Source: Streptomyces parvus (GTDB taxonomy: Bacteria; Actinomycetota; Actinomycetes; Streptomycetales; Streptomycetaceae). From it: a stretch of 64,000 nucleotides of DNA. Every line of letters begins with the position of its first letter. The first letter of the stretch is position 1. This document shows positions 42,325 to 51,049 of the stretch, one piece after another. The notes under the pieces were generated by a model, which saw nothing but the letters and a program-made list of their open reading frames with translations, was not told the origin of the DNA and did no database searches. Position numbers and translations under genes: made by a program. The DNA is taken from assembly GCF_014648875.1 (NCBI RefSeq), contig NZ_BMRY01000011.1:215523-279522 (forward strand), read 5' to 3'.

Positions 42325-43860
42325 GTGACGGATCTAGAGGAAAACCCCGGCGGCAGCGCGGAACTCCCCGACGGATCGGCTCCGCGCTGTCTGGTGACCG
42401 GGGCCACCGGTTACATCGGCGGCCGGCTGGTGCCCGCGCTGCTCGACTCCGGACACCGGGTGCGCGCCCTGGCGAGAACGCCGCAGAAGCTGCGCGACTA
42501 CCCGTGGGCGGACCGGGTCGAGGTGGTGCGCGGCGATGTCACCGACGCCGGTTCCCTGGCGGAGACGATGCGGGACGTCGATGTGGCGTACTACCTGGTG
42601 CACGCGCTCGGCACCGGCTCGTCCTTCGAGGAGACCGACCGGAAGGCGGCCAGGACCTTCGGCGAGCAGGCGCGGGCGGCGGGGGTGCGCCGGATCGTGT
42701 ATCTGGGCGGGCTGACCCCGACCGGGGTGCCGGAGAAGGACCTGTCGCCGCATCTGCGTTCGCGGGCCGAGGTGGGGCACATCCTGCTGGATTCCGGGGT
42801 GCCGACGGCGGTGCTGCGCGCGGCGATCGTCATCGGTTCGGGTTCCGCCTCGTTCGAGATGCTGCGGTATCTGACGGAGCGGCTGCCGTTGATGATCACC
42901 CCGAGCTGGGTACGGACCCGGATCCAGCCGGTGGCCGTACGGGACGTGATCCGCTACCTGGTGGGGTGCGCGGCGCTGCCGGCGGAGGTGAACCGGGCCT
43001 TCGACATCGGGGGCCCGGACGTCATGACGTACCGGGACATGATGCAGCGCTACGCGGCGGTGGCGGGGCTGCGGCGACGGCTGATCCTGCCGGTGCCGGT
43101 GCTGACCCCGACGCTCTCCAGCCGCTGGGTCGGTCTGGTCACGCCGGTGCCCAGCTCCATCGCCCGGCCGCTCACGGAGTCGCTGCGCCACGAGGTGGTC
43201 TGCGCGGAGCACGACATCAAGGAGTACGTCCCCGACCCGCCGGACGGGACCATCGGCTTCGACCGGGCGCTGCGGCTGGCCCTGAAGCGGATCCAGGAGG
43301 CGCGGGTCGACACCCGCTGGTCCAACGCCGCGGTGCCGGGCGCGCCGAGCGACCCGCTGCCCACCGACCCCGACTGGGCGGGCGGCAGTCTCTACCGCGA
43401 CGAGCGGGAGATGGCCGTGCCGGTCGGGCCGGAGGCGCTGTGGCGGGTGATCGAGGGCATCGGCGGGGAGAACGGCTGGTACTCCTTCCCGCTGGCCTGG
43501 GCGGTACGGGGCTGGCTCGACCGGCTGGTCGGCGGGGTGGGGCTGCGGCGCGGCCGGCGGGACGCCCAGCATCTGCGGGTGGGCGACTCGCTGGACTTCT
43601 GGCGGGTGGAGGAGATCGTGCCGGGCCGGCTGCTGCGGCTGCGGGCCGAGATGCGGGTGCCGGGACTGGCCTGGCTGGAGCTGTCGGTGCGCCGCGACGA
43701 ACGGGGCCGGACGGTGTACGGGCAGCGCGCGCTGTTCCATCCGCGCGGGCTGTTCGGCCACGCGTACTGGTGGAGCGTGTGGCCGTTCCACTCGGTGGTG
43801 TTCGGCGGGATGGCGCGCAACATCGCCGAGGCGGCAGCGGCGGAGGAGAAGCGGCGCTGA
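42325..43860 (+). CDS. SDR (NAD-binding epimerase-type) protein fused to DUF2867
   Basis: A 511-residue two-domain protein. Residues ~20-320 are an atypical SDR/NmrA-like Rossmann domain with CLVTGATGYIGGRLVPALL and VVRGDVTDAGSLAETM. Residues ~345-505 are the DUF2867 domain (MAVPVGPEALWRVIEGIGGENGWYSF...VGDSLDFWRVEEIVPGRLL), a START-like fold. In this class the active-site Tyr-x-x-x-Lys is often missing, and the role is unknown. A GTG start is used. The following repeat duplicates the region around its stop codon. Confidence 0.85.
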   Translation: MTDLEENPGGSAELPDGSAPRCLVTGATGYIGGRLVPALLDSGHRVRALARTPQKLRDYPWADRVEVVRGDVTDAGSLAETMRDVDVAYYLVHALGTGSSFEETDRKAARTFGEQARAAGVRRIVYLGGLTPTGVPEKDLSPHLRSRAEVGHILLDSGVPTAVLRAAIVIGSGSASFEMLRYLTERLPLMITPSWVRTRIQPVAVRDVIRYLVGCAALPAEVNRAFDIGGPDVMTYRDMMQRYAAVAGLRRRLILPVPVLTPTLSSRWVGLVTPVPSSIARPLTESLRHEVVCAEHDIKEYVPDPPDGTIGFDRALRLALKRIQEARVDTRWSNAAVPGAPSDPLPTDPDWAGGSLYRDEREMAVPVGPEALWRVIEGIGGENGWYSFPLAWAVRGWLDRLVGGVGLRRGRRDAQHLRVGDSLDFWRVEEIVPGRLLRLRAEMRVPGLAWLELSVRRDERGRTVYGQRALFHPRGLFGHAYWWSVWPFHSVVFGGMARNIAEAAAAEEKRR

Positions 43861-43899
43861 GCGGTGACCGGCAGTAGTCGCTGAGCGGTGACCGGCAGT
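43855..43899 (+). repeat. 21-bp perfect direct repeat across the SDR stop codon
   Basis: The sequence at 43855-43875 recurs exactly at 43879-43899 (24-bp period, three bases between). The first copy contains the TGA stop of the SDR-DUF2867 gene; the second carries the same TGA in the same frame. It looks like a recent slippage duplication. Confidence 0.85.
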
Positions 43900-43985
43900 G
43901 GTACAGACAACTGACGGTCAGGCCGCTAGGGTGTGCGCTCCACAGACCACACACCGCGACTGCGGACCGCCGGGAGGTGCACGGG

Positions 43986-44465
43986 ATGGCACGCCGACTC
44001 CGTACCGTGGGAAGGGATTTCACCGACTCGGCACCGATGCGGCTGGTGTTCGCCGCCGAGGTGTCCGCGCCGCCGGACGTGGTGTACCGCGCGCTCGCCG
44101 ATGATGTCGCGTCCTGGCCGTCCTGGTTCACCGCGGTCACCCGGGCCAGGCCCACCGACGCGGGCGCGGGCCGGGAGGTGCGGCTGCGGGGCGGCGTCCG
44201 TTTCCGCGAGACGATCGTCGCCACCGAGCCGGGCAGCTGTTACGCCTACCGGGTCGACGAGACCAACGCACCTGGTCTGCGGGCCCTGCTGGAGGAGTGG
44301 CGGCTCACTCCGGAGGGGGCGGGGACCCGGGTGCAGTGGACCTTCGCGGCCGACGGGACGGGGCTGTTCCGGCTGGTGCTGAGCCTGGGCCGGGCCGGGG
44401 TGGGCCGGTCCTTCCGGGACGCCGTGCGCCGCCTGGACACGCGGCTGGCGGCGACGACGCCCTGA
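43986..44465 (+). CDS. SRPBCC-fold protein
   Basis: A 159-residue protein of the START/polyketide cyclase superfamily. MRLVFAAEVSAPPDVVYRALADDVASWPSWF is the typical opening strand-helix, and LFRLVLSLGRAGVGRSFRDAVRRL the closing helix. A hydrophobic ligand pocket is expected; no catalytic residues are evident. GGAGG lies eight bases before ATG 43986. It lies 125 bases after the SDR-DUF2867 gene, whose second domain has the same fold, so a joint lipid-related function is possible. Confidence 0.78.
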   Translation: MARRLRTVGRDFTDSAPMRLVFAAEVSAPPDVVYRALADDVASWPSWFTAVTRARPTDAGAGREVRLRGGVRFRETIVATEPGSCYAYRVDETNAPGLRALLEEWRLTPEGAGTRVQWTFAADGTGLFRLVLSLGRAGVGRSFRDAVRRLDTRLAATTP

Positions 44466-44513
44466 GCGGTCGGGGCGGCGGGCTCTCGGCGGGCCCGGGC
44501 CGGGCGCGGGCTG

Positions 44514-45647
44514 TCAGCAGGGCCAGGTGCCGGTGGCGAGGAAGGCGTCGATGGCGGCGGTGTACGGGGCGATGTCCAGGCCCTGTTCCTCCAGCCAGGA
44601 GTCGGAGTAGTACTTGTCCAGGTAGCGGTCGCCCGGGTCGCACAGCAGTGTGACGACGCTGCCCTGCTCGCCGCGCGCCACCATCTCGGCGATCAGCTTG
44701 AACGCGCTCCACAGGCCGGTGCCCGTGGAGCCGCCCGCCTTGCGGCCGATGGCGCGCTCCAGGGCGCGGACGGCGGCGACGCTGGCGGCGTCGGGCACCT
44801 TCATCATGCGGTCGATGGCGCCGGGCACGAAGCTGGGTTCCATGCGCGGGCGGCCGATGCCCTCGATGCGTGAGCCGTGGTCGCTCTTGGCGTGCGGGTC
44901 GTGGTGGGTCCAGCCGTCGAAGAAGCAGGAGTTCTCCGGGTCGGGCACGCAGATGCGGGTGTCGTGCTGGAGGTAGTGGACGTAGCGGGCGATGGTCGCC
45001 GAGGTGCCGCCGGTCCCGGCGGTGGCGACGATCCAGGCGGGTTCCGGGTAGCGCTCCAGACGCAGCTGCTGGTAGATCGACTCCGCGATGTTGTTGTTGC
45101 CGCGCCAGTCGGTGGCGCGCTCCGCGTAGGTGAACTGGTCCATGTAGTGTCCGCCGGTCTCGGCGGCGAGCGCCGCGGACTGTTCGTACATGGTGCGCGA
45201 GTCGTCCACGAAGTGGCACTGCCCGCCGTGGAATTCGATGAGGCGGCACTTCTCGGGACTGGTGGTGCGCGGCATCACGGCGATGAACGGGACGCCGATC
45301 AGCTTGGCGAAGTACGCCTCGGACACCGCGGTCGAACCACTGGACGCCTCGATGACCGGCTTGCCCGGCCGGATCCAGCCGTTGCAGAGCCCGTACAGGA
45401 AGAGCGAGCGGGCCAGGCGGTGCTTGAGGCTGCCGGTGGGGTGTGTCGACTCGTCCTTGAGGTACAGGTCGATGCCCCACGCCTCGGGCAGCGGAAAGCG
45501 CAGCAGGTGGGTGTCGGCGGAGCGGTTCGCGTCCGCCTGGACCTTGCGGACGGCCTCCTTCAGCCAGGACCGGTACTCCGGGTCGCTGCGGTCGACGTCC
45601 ACGGTCGCTCTGGCCCCGCTCCCGGCCGTGTGTTCACTGGACTTCAT
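44514..45647 (-). CDS. PLP-dependent cysteine synthase/desulfhydrase family (Cds1-like)
   Basis: A 377-residue fold-type II PLP enzyme. The PLP lysine is in HPTGSLKHRLARSLF (~residue 80), the substrate loop is ASSGSTAVSEAYFAK, and the phosphate-binding glycine loop is TAGTGGTSATIARY. The whole resembles mycobacterial Cds1 (Rv3684), an L-cysteine desulfhydrase that makes H2S, pyruvate and ammonia, more than classical CysK. The ATG at 45647 has AGGAG about nine bases upstream; a longer frame to 45932 is rejected for lack of coding character. Confidence 0.85.
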   Translation of the reverse strand: MKSSEHTAGSGARATVDVDRSDPEYRSWLKEAVRKVQADANRSADTHLLRFPLPEAWGIDLYLKDESTHPTGSLKHRLARSLFLYGLCNGWIRPGKPVIEASSGSTAVSEAYFAKLIGVPFIAVMPRTTSPEKCRLIEFHGGQCHFVDDSRTMYEQSAALAAETGGHYMDQFTYAERATDWRGNNNIAESIYQQLRLERYPEPAWIVATAGTGGTSATIARYVHYLQHDTRICVPDPENSCFFDGWTHHDPHAKSDHGSRIEGIGRPRMEPSFVPGAIDRMMKVPDAASVAAVRALERAIGRKAGGSTGTGLWSAFKLIAEMVARGEQGSVVTLLCDPGDRYLDKYYSDSWLEEQGLDIAPYTAAIDAFLATGTWPC

Positions 45648-45882
45648 GGGCCTGCTCCTGTTGGTCGTCGATCCGGTGCTCGCACCTCCCACGATAGGCT
45701 CCCCACCTGCACAAACGGTCACTTTGATGGTCCATAGCGCTGCCTTTGGGCGCCGCCTGCGGGGCGGCTGTGACGGGCGGTGCGGGCGGCCGTGCGACGG
45801 GCTTCCGGGCCCTCTGGCGGTCCGGCCCGTGTCCGGGCACACTGCAACAGCAGGAGTAGTGACGAAGGGGGGCGAATCCGCG

Positions 45883-46200
45883 ATGGCGGACGTCGAGTTC
45901 AGTGCGTCGGGGGTCAGGATCGAACGGTTCACCAGGTCGCTGACCAGGGCCGGTCAGGTGGTGGTGAAGGACGGCCGGCTGTCGCTCCTCACGAGCAACG
46001 GGCGGGAGATCGACAGCGCCCCGGTGGGCACGGTCAGCGCCCGCAAGTGGTGGTTCATCGCGGCGGATTCCGTCATCGCCCGGGTGAACGGGGTGCGATA
46101 CCGGTTGACGATGGGGCAGCGCAACCGCAGACGCGACGGGTCGGCTCCGCTGCGGCGCTTCCTGGAGACCCTGCGCAGCGCGCGGGGCCGCCGGGACTGA
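45883..46200 (+). CDS. Small basic protein, unknown function
   Basis: A 105-residue protein beginning MADVEFSASGVRIERFTRSL. The middle (VVVKDGRLSLLTSNGREIDSAPVGTV) looks beta-rich and may be a PH-like strand set. The tail is strongly basic (RNRRRDGSAPLRRFLETLRSARGRRD). GAAGGGGGG lies about ten bases before the ATG. It is divergent from the Cds1-like gene with a 235-base gap. I do not recognise the family. Confidence 0.6.
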   Translation: MADVEFSASGVRIERFTRSLTRAGQVVVKDGRLSLLTSNGREIDSAPVGTVSARKWWFIAADSVIARVNGVRYRLTMGQRNRRRDGSAPLRRFLETLRSARGRRD

Positions 46201-46457
46201 GCCGGCTGTACGTTCCACGGCGACCTGGCTCCCGGGCCGTCGGGCTCCGCCGCGAGTTGCGGAGCCCCGGCCCCTGGGCCACGCTGGATCCACGTCACTG
46301 ATGGTGCAGCCTCGGTGACAGAGCGATCCGCTCCACGGACCGGGTCGCGCGACACGAGCAGACACGACAAGAGCAGAGCGGATTCGGCAGTCAGTCGTCC
46401 GCCGGGCCCGTTCGTGTCTCTTCTCTTCTTCCGGACCTATTTCGGGGAGTCGCAGCC

Positions 46458-46976
46458 GTGATCAGCGAGCCAAGCAGGCACTGCACGGTGGAGCTCCAGG
46501 CCCTGCCGTCGCGGATCGGTCAAGTCCGCAGAATCATCTCGGCGCAACTGCGCTACTGGCATCTCGATCCTCTGATCGACCAGGCGGCCCTGGGCGTCAC
46601 CGAGCTTCTCACCAACGTTCACCGGCACGCACAGCCGGACAAGTCATGCACCGTCGACATCGAGCTGCTGCTCGACCGTCTGACGGTCTCCGTCCACGAC
46701 CACGATCCGCGCCTGCCCACGGTGAACGAGGCGGATTCGTTCGCCACGTCGGGCCGGGGCCTGGCGCTGATCGCCGCCGTCAGCGAGAGCTGGGGCGTGC
46801 GGCCGATCGGCTCGGCCGGGAAGGCCGTCTGGTTCACTCTGCCGGCGGTCACCGGCGCCTCGACCCTGCCGCCGCTCGCGGTCTACGGGTCGATGACCGA
46901 CGGGCCGTTCGGGGCCGTGACCATCACCCCCGACGACATCGCGGCCCTGCCCGCCCGGTCGGCCGTCGTCGGCTGA
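46458..46976 (+). CDS. Anti-sigma-factor-type ATP-binding protein (HATPase_c_2)
   Basis: A 172-residue protein of the RsbW/SpoIIAB-like kinase family. The N box is ALGVTELLTNVHRHA (~45-60), and the G1/G2-like segments are VSVHDHDPRLP and ATSGRGLALIAAVSE. The short C-terminal extension is Pro/Ala-rich. Streptomyces have dozens of such proteins; most lack a known partner sigma factor, and none is next to it. GTG start with GGGGAG upstream. The 257-base upstream gap probably holds its promoter. Confidence 0.85.
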   Translation: MISEPSRHCTVELQALPSRIGQVRRIISAQLRYWHLDPLIDQAALGVTELLTNVHRHAQPDKSCTVDIELLLDRLTVSVHDHDPRLPTVNEADSFATSGRGLALIAAVSESWGVRPIGSAGKAVWFTLPAVTGASTLPPLAVYGSMTDGPFGAVTITPDDIAALPARSAVVG

Positions 46977-46981
46977 CGGAG

Positions 46982-47017
46982 CGGTCCCGCCTGCCCGGGC
47001 CCGGGCAGGCGGGACCG
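46982..47017 (+). terminator. Perfect palindromic terminator
   Basis: Positions 46982-47017 form an uninterrupted 36-bp palindrome (18 bp each side, centre GGGCCC) five bases after the stop of the ATP-binding protein gene. Confidence 0.85.
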
Positions 47018-47090
47018 GGGGTTACGGGGTCACGCCGGACCGTCGCCCACGGGCCTTGCGCCCACGCCACACGGCGCCTCCCTCCCCTTC

Positions 47091-47110
47091 TGTACCTACT
47101 GGTATGTACA
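47091..47110. promoter_or_regulatory. Palindromic operator in front of the TetR gene
   Basis: TGTACCTACTGGTATGTACA is a 20-bp near-palindrome (TGTAC...GTACA arms with CTAC/GTAT inner part) ending eight bases before the TetR start codon at 47119. TetR-family repressors usually bind such sites in their own promoters. The closeness to the start suggests a short or absent leader. Confidence 0.7.
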
Positions 47111-47118
47111 CTGCGGGC

Positions 47119-47688
47119 ATGAGCACCCCGGACCGACTGATCCAGGCCACCCAGGAGCTCCTGTGGGAGCGCGGCTATGTGGGCACCAGCCCCAAGGCCA
47201 TCCAGCAGCGGGCGGGCGCCGGCCAGGGCAGCATGTACCACCATTTCAACGGGAAGCCCGAGCTGGCGCTCGCCGCCATCACACGCACCGCCGAGGAGAT
47301 GCGCCGGACGGCGGGGCTCCTGCTGGACGGCCCCGGCAGCGCGTACGAGCGCGTCGCGGCGTATCTGCTGCGCGAGCGCGATGTGCTGCGCGGCTGCCCG
47401 GTGGGGCGGCTGACGATGGATCCGGACGTCATCGCCGACGACGAGCTGCGCGCACCGGTGGACGCCACGTTCGACTGGCTGCGTGCCCGGATCACCGCGA
47501 TCGTCCAGGAGGGCGTGGAGGCGGGCGAGTTCGCGCCGGGGACCGATCCCGGGCCGGTCGCGGCGGCCGTGGTCGCCACCGTGCAGGGCGGCTATGTGCT
47601 GGCCCGCGCCTCGGGCCGGTCCGTCGCCTTCGACCATGCGGTGGAGGGCCTGCTGTCGCTGCTCGCCGCCCGCACCCGGCAGAACTGA
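47119..47688 (+). CDS. TetR-family transcriptional regulator
   Basis: A 189-residue repressor. The N-terminal helix-turn-helix is TPDRLIQATQELLWERGY...SPKAIQQRAGAGQGSMYHHFNGKPEL (residues ~3-50). The C-terminal ligand domain has the TetR_C GCPVGRLTMD segment near 95, which suggests the LmrA/YxaF-like subgroup. ATG 47119 is preferred over 47104, which lies inside the operator. Ten bases separate it from the DUF4865 gene, so they form an operon that the regulator probably controls together with itself. Confidence 0.9.
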   Translation: MSTPDRLIQATQELLWERGYVGTSPKAIQQRAGAGQGSMYHHFNGKPELALAAITRTAEEMRRTAGLLLDGPGSAYERVAAYLLRERDVLRGCPVGRLTMDPDVIADDELRAPVDATFDWLRARITAIVQEGVEAGEFAPGTDPGPVAAAVVATVQGGYVLARASGRSVAFDHAVEGLLSLLAARTRQN

Positions 47689-47698
47689 GGAGCACCGC

Positions 47699-48280
47699 GT
47701 GCACGCCATGCAGTACGAGATCACCCTCCCCGCCGATTACGACATGGGGATCATCCGCGACCGGGTCGCGGCCAAGGGCCGTCTCCTCGACGGTTTCCCC
47801 GGGCTCGGCCTCAAGGCCTATCTGATCCGGGAGCGTGCGGCGGGGGCGCCGGTGAACCAGTACGCCCCGTTCTACCTGTGGAACGCCCCCGAGGGCATGA
47901 ACGCCTTTCTGTGGGGCGCCGGATTCCAGGGCCTGGTCGACGACTTCGGCCGCCCCGAGGTCCAGCACTGGACGGGTCTGGCCTACCAGGAGGGGCCGTC
48001 GTCCGGCGCGCTCCCCCGCGCGGCCGTCCGGTCGCGGCGGCCGGTGCCGTCCGACGTGCGGCCGGCCGACGCCGTCTCGGCAGCCCTGGAGGAGACCCGC
48101 CGGACCGCCGCTCTGCCCGGCGTGGTGGCGACCGCGCTGGCGGTGGATCCGCGCCGCTGGGAGCTGACGCACTTCACCCTGTGGGAGCGGCCGGAGCCCG
48201 GGGCGGCGGGCGAGACCTACGAGGTGCTGCACCTGTCGTCGCCCGAGGCCGGCCGACTGCGGCGGGGCCGGCTGTGGTGA
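47699..48280 (+). CDS. DUF4865 family protein
   Basis: A 193-residue protein opening MQYEITLPADYDMGIIRDRV and AAKGRLLDGFPGLGLKAYLIRE, the signature of DUF4865. APFYLWNAPEGMNAFLWGAGFQGLVDDFGRP is the central block. The fold is related to ferredoxin-like dimeric alpha-beta-barrel monooxygenase proteins, but the activity is not known. GTG 47699 with GGAG upstream is used; ATG 47708 is an alternative. TetR-DUF4865 pairs recur in actinobacteria, and the substrate of the latter may be the inducer of the former (inference). Confidence 0.85.
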   Translation: MHAMQYEITLPADYDMGIIRDRVAAKGRLLDGFPGLGLKAYLIRERAAGAPVNQYAPFYLWNAPEGMNAFLWGAGFQGLVDDFGRPEVQHWTGLAYQEGPSSGALPRAAVRSRRPVPSDVRPADAVSAALEETRRTAALPGVVATALAVDPRRWELTHFTLWERPEPGAAGETYEVLHLSSPEAGRLRRGRLW

Positions 48281-48370
48281 ACGGCGCGTAGACCCGGGCG
48301 CGTTTCAGCCCGACGCAGGCTCCGGGCCCGGGCGGCAGGCCGAAACAGGACCCGGGCCGGGGCGGCCGCT

Positions 48371-49585
48371 TCAGGCCAGCGCGGCGAGCGGGTCGTCGAG
48401 GACCGGCTGCCAGGCCAGTTCGGCGGCGCCCACCAGGCTGTTGTGGGCAAGGGTGCACGGCAGGATCGGCACGCTGCCGCTGCGCCCCCACAGGCTGCGG
48501 TCGGCGACGACGGCGCGCAGCCGCTCGGGGTCCGCCTCCAGCAGGTCGCGGTGGAGGCCGCCGAGGATGATGCGGTCGGGGTTGAGGATGTTGACCAGTC
48601 CGGCGAGCCCCAGGCCCAGCCGGTCGATCAGTTCCTCGGCGGCCTGCCGCACCGCCGGGTCGTCGTACTCCGCGCGGAGCAGGTTCCCGGCCTGCTTGAG
48701 GAGGGACTCCTCGGGGCCGGGTTCGCGGCGGGCGGTGGTGAGGAAGGCCAGCGGGTCGGTCTCCACGTCGAGGCAGCCGCGCCCGCCGCAGTGGCAGGGG
48801 CGCCCCTCGGGGTTCACGGTGAGATGGCCGACCTCCAGGGCGAGGCCCGAACTCCCGCTGTGCAGGCGACCGTCGAGCACGAGGGCCCCGCCGACGCCCC
48901 GGTGCCCCGTGGCCACGCACAGGAGGTGCTGGGCGCCCCGGCCCGCACCGTGCCGGTGCTCGGCCAGCGCGGTGAGATTGACGTCGTTGCCGGTGAACGC
49001 GGGTCCGGTGATGCCCGCCCGGCGCACGCAGGCGGCGAAGATGTCCCGGACCGGGGAGCCCGCGGGCCAGGCGATGTGCAGCGGGTTGAGGGCGGTGCCC
49101 TCCGGTTCGGCGACCGCCGACGGCACGGCGAGTCCGGCGCCGACGCAGCGCAGCCCGCTGGCGCGGAGCAGTTCGGCCCCCGCCTCCACGACCTCGCCGA
49201 GGACCTGCGCGGGGTCGGCCATCACCGCGACGCAGCCCGGCGAGGTGGCGACGATCCGGCCGCCGAGCCCGACGAGCGCGGCCCGGAAGCCGTCGGCGTG
49301 CACCTGGGCCGCGAGGACGACGGGGCCGGTCTCCAGGACGGACAGCCGGTGCGAGGGGCGGCCCTGGGAACCGGCCGCCGACCCGGGGCTGGAGTCGACG
49401 CGGATCAGCCCGAGCGCCTCCAGTTCCGCGGCGACCGCCCCGGCTGTGGCGCGGGTGACGCCGAGTTCGGAGGTGAGGACGGCCCGGGTGGGGGCGCGTC
49501 CGGTGTGGACCAGTTCCAGTGCGGGCCCGAGCGCGCTGCGGCCCCTCTCCAACTTGGTCCGGGTGGTGGTCGCCTTGCCGTTCAT
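48371..49585 (-). CDS. ROK-family transcriptional regulator (NagC/XylR type)
   Basis: A 404-residue repressor with an N-terminal winged helix-turn-helix (~15-70: PTRAVLTSELGVTRATAGAVAAELEALGLI) and a ROK sugar-binding domain. The zinc motif reads PCHCGGRGCLDVE (C-x-C-G-x-x-G-C), and HLTVNPEGR and GVGGALVLDG fit the glycan-binding site. It is divergent from an MFS gene with an A/T-rich palindrome at that gene's start, so this transporter is the likely target and a sugar the likely inducer. Confidence 0.9.
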   Translation of the reverse strand: MNGKATTTRTKLERGRSALGPALELVHTGRAPTRAVLTSELGVTRATAGAVAAELEALGLIRVDSSPGSAAGSQGRPSHRLSVLETGPVVLAAQVHADGFRAALVGLGGRIVATSPGCVAVMADPAQVLGEVVEAGAELLRASGLRCVGAGLAVPSAVAEPEGTALNPLHIAWPAGSPVRDIFAACVRRAGITGPAFTGNDVNLTALAEHRHGAGRGAQHLLCVATGHRGVGGALVLDGRLHSGSSGLALEVGHLTVNPEGRPCHCGGRGCLDVETDPLAFLTTARREPGPEESLLKQAGNLLRAEYDDPAVRQAAEELIDRLGLGLAGLVNILNPDRIILGGLHRDLLEADPERLRAVVADRSLWGRSGSVPILPCTLAHNSLVGAAELAWQPVLDDPLAALA

Positions 49586-49723
49586 GGGGGCGAGTCTCCC
49601 ATGATCCGGAGGCCTCCCGGACGCCCAGGGCCGGTCCGGGGATCCCGTTCAGGCCACGGCCGCGCCCCCGGAGGGCGCGGTGTGCAGCGGTGTTGCGTCC
49701 GCCGTCGGAGCGCCCCTATGCTG

Positions 49724-49749
49724 AGTTTGTGCCGCAACTAAACAAACTG
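49724..49749. promoter_or_regulatory. XylR/ROK-like operator overlapping the MFS start codon
   Basis: AGTTTGT (49724-49730) and ACAAACT (49743-49749) are perfect 7-bp arms separated by 12 bases. They resemble the half sites of XylR operators (TTAGTTTGTT...AACAAACTAA). The GTG start (49729-49731) of the MFS gene lies inside the left arm, so the repressor would block a leaderless or very short-leader transcript. Confidence 0.6.
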
Positions 49750-50955
49750 CGGACGGCCCTACCCGGGGGACCCGGCGGAGACACCGCCCCACCCGCGTCG
49801 GCCCGCCTCCGTACCGCGCTGACCGTGTTCTTCGCCCTCGACGGGTTCCTCTTCGCCGGCTGGGTGGTCCGTATCCCGGCCATCAAGCAGCAGACCGGAG
49901 CTTCCGCCTCCACCCTCGGCCTCGCCCTGCTCGGCGTCTCCGCCGGTGCGGTGATCACCATGATGCTCACCGGCCGGCTCTGCCGCCGCTACGGCAGCCA
50001 TGCCGTCACCGTGGCCTGCGGTGTCCTGCTGCCCCTGAGCATCGCCCTGCCCGCCCAGACCCATTCGGCGCTCTCCCTCGGCCTCGTGCTGCTGGTGTTC
50101 GGAGCCGCGTACGGCGGGATGAACGTGGCGATGAACAGCGCCGCCGTCGATCTGGTCGCCGCACTGCGCCGGCCGGTGATGCCGAGCTTCCACGCGGCGT
50201 TCAGCCTGGGCGGGATGGTCGGCGCCGGGCTCGGCGGCCTGGTCGCGGGCGGTCTCTCCGCCTCGACCCATCTGTTCCTGCTGGCCGGAATCGGCCTGCT
50301 GGTCACCGCGTTCGCCGGACCTTCCCTGCTCCGCCACCGCCCCGCCCCCGCCGCTGCGGAGGCCGTCGGTCCGCGCGAGCCGAAGCAGCGGCTGTCGCCC
50401 CGGGCCCGCCGGATCGTCGTGCTCTTCGGTGTGATCGCCCTGTGCACGGCGTACGGGGAAGGCGCCCTCGCCGACTGGGGCGCGCTCCACCTGGAACAGG
50501 ACCTGGGCGCGCACCCCGGGCTCGCCGCCGCCGGATACGCGCTGTTCGCCCTGACGATGACGGCGGGCCGGCTGACCGGGACCCTGCTCCTGGAACGGCT
50601 CGGCCAGACCCGCACCCTGGTTCTCGGCGGGGCCACGGCCGCGGCCGGGATGCTGCTGGGCTCGCTGGCCCCGACCGCCTGGCTGGCGCTGGCCGGCTTC
50701 GCGGTCACCGGACTCGGGCTCGCCAACATCTTCCCCGTCGCGGTGGGGCGCGCGGGCGAACTGGCCGGTCCCAGCGGGGTCGCCGCCGCCTCGACGCTCG
50801 GCTACGGCGGGATGCTGCTCGGCCCGCCCGCGATCGGCTTCCTCGCCGACTGGTTCTCGCTGCCGGTGGCCCTGACAACGGTCGCGCTGCTGGCCGCCGC
50901 GGCTGCCGTCCTGGGCTACACGGCCCGCAACGCCACGACGAGCGCGGCCGTCTGA
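49729..50955 (+). CDS. MFS transporter, ROK-associated (FucP/YbjJ-like)
   Basis: A 408-residue permease with 12 membrane helices. LTVFFALDGFLFAGWVVRIPAIK opens helix 1, the motif A variant is GRLCRRYGSHAVT, and GAAYGGMNVAMNSAAVDLVA is helix 4. The overall pattern is like the YbjJ/FucP sugar-permease group. The start is GTG 49729, with no Shine-Dalgarno, so probably leaderless. The divergent ROK regulator suggests a sugar substrate, yet this subgroup in Streptomyces may also export. Confidence 0.85.
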   Translation: MPQLNKLRTALPGGPGGDTAPPASARLRTALTVFFALDGFLFAGWVVRIPAIKQQTGASASTLGLALLGVSAGAVITMMLTGRLCRRYGSHAVTVACGVLLPLSIALPAQTHSALSLGLVLLVFGAAYGGMNVAMNSAAVDLVAALRRPVMPSFHAAFSLGGMVGAGLGGLVAGGLSASTHLFLLAGIGLLVTAFAGPSLLRHRPAPAAAEAVGPREPKQRLSPRARRIVVLFGVIALCTAYGEGALADWGALHLEQDLGAHPGLAAAGYALFALTMTAGRLTGTLLLERLGQTRTLVLGGATAAAGMLLGSLAPTAWLALAGFAVTGLGLANIFPVAVGRAGELAGPSGVAAASTLGYGGMLLGPPAIGFLADWFSLPVALTTVALLAAAAAVLGYTARNATTSAAV

Positions 50956-51049
50956 CCGCCCGCCCGGCCGAGGGAGCCGCCGGTCCCGGCCGGGCCCCGC
51001 GCGGCACCGACACAGTCGGAACCCGCACGCCACTGGCACAATCGCCGCC

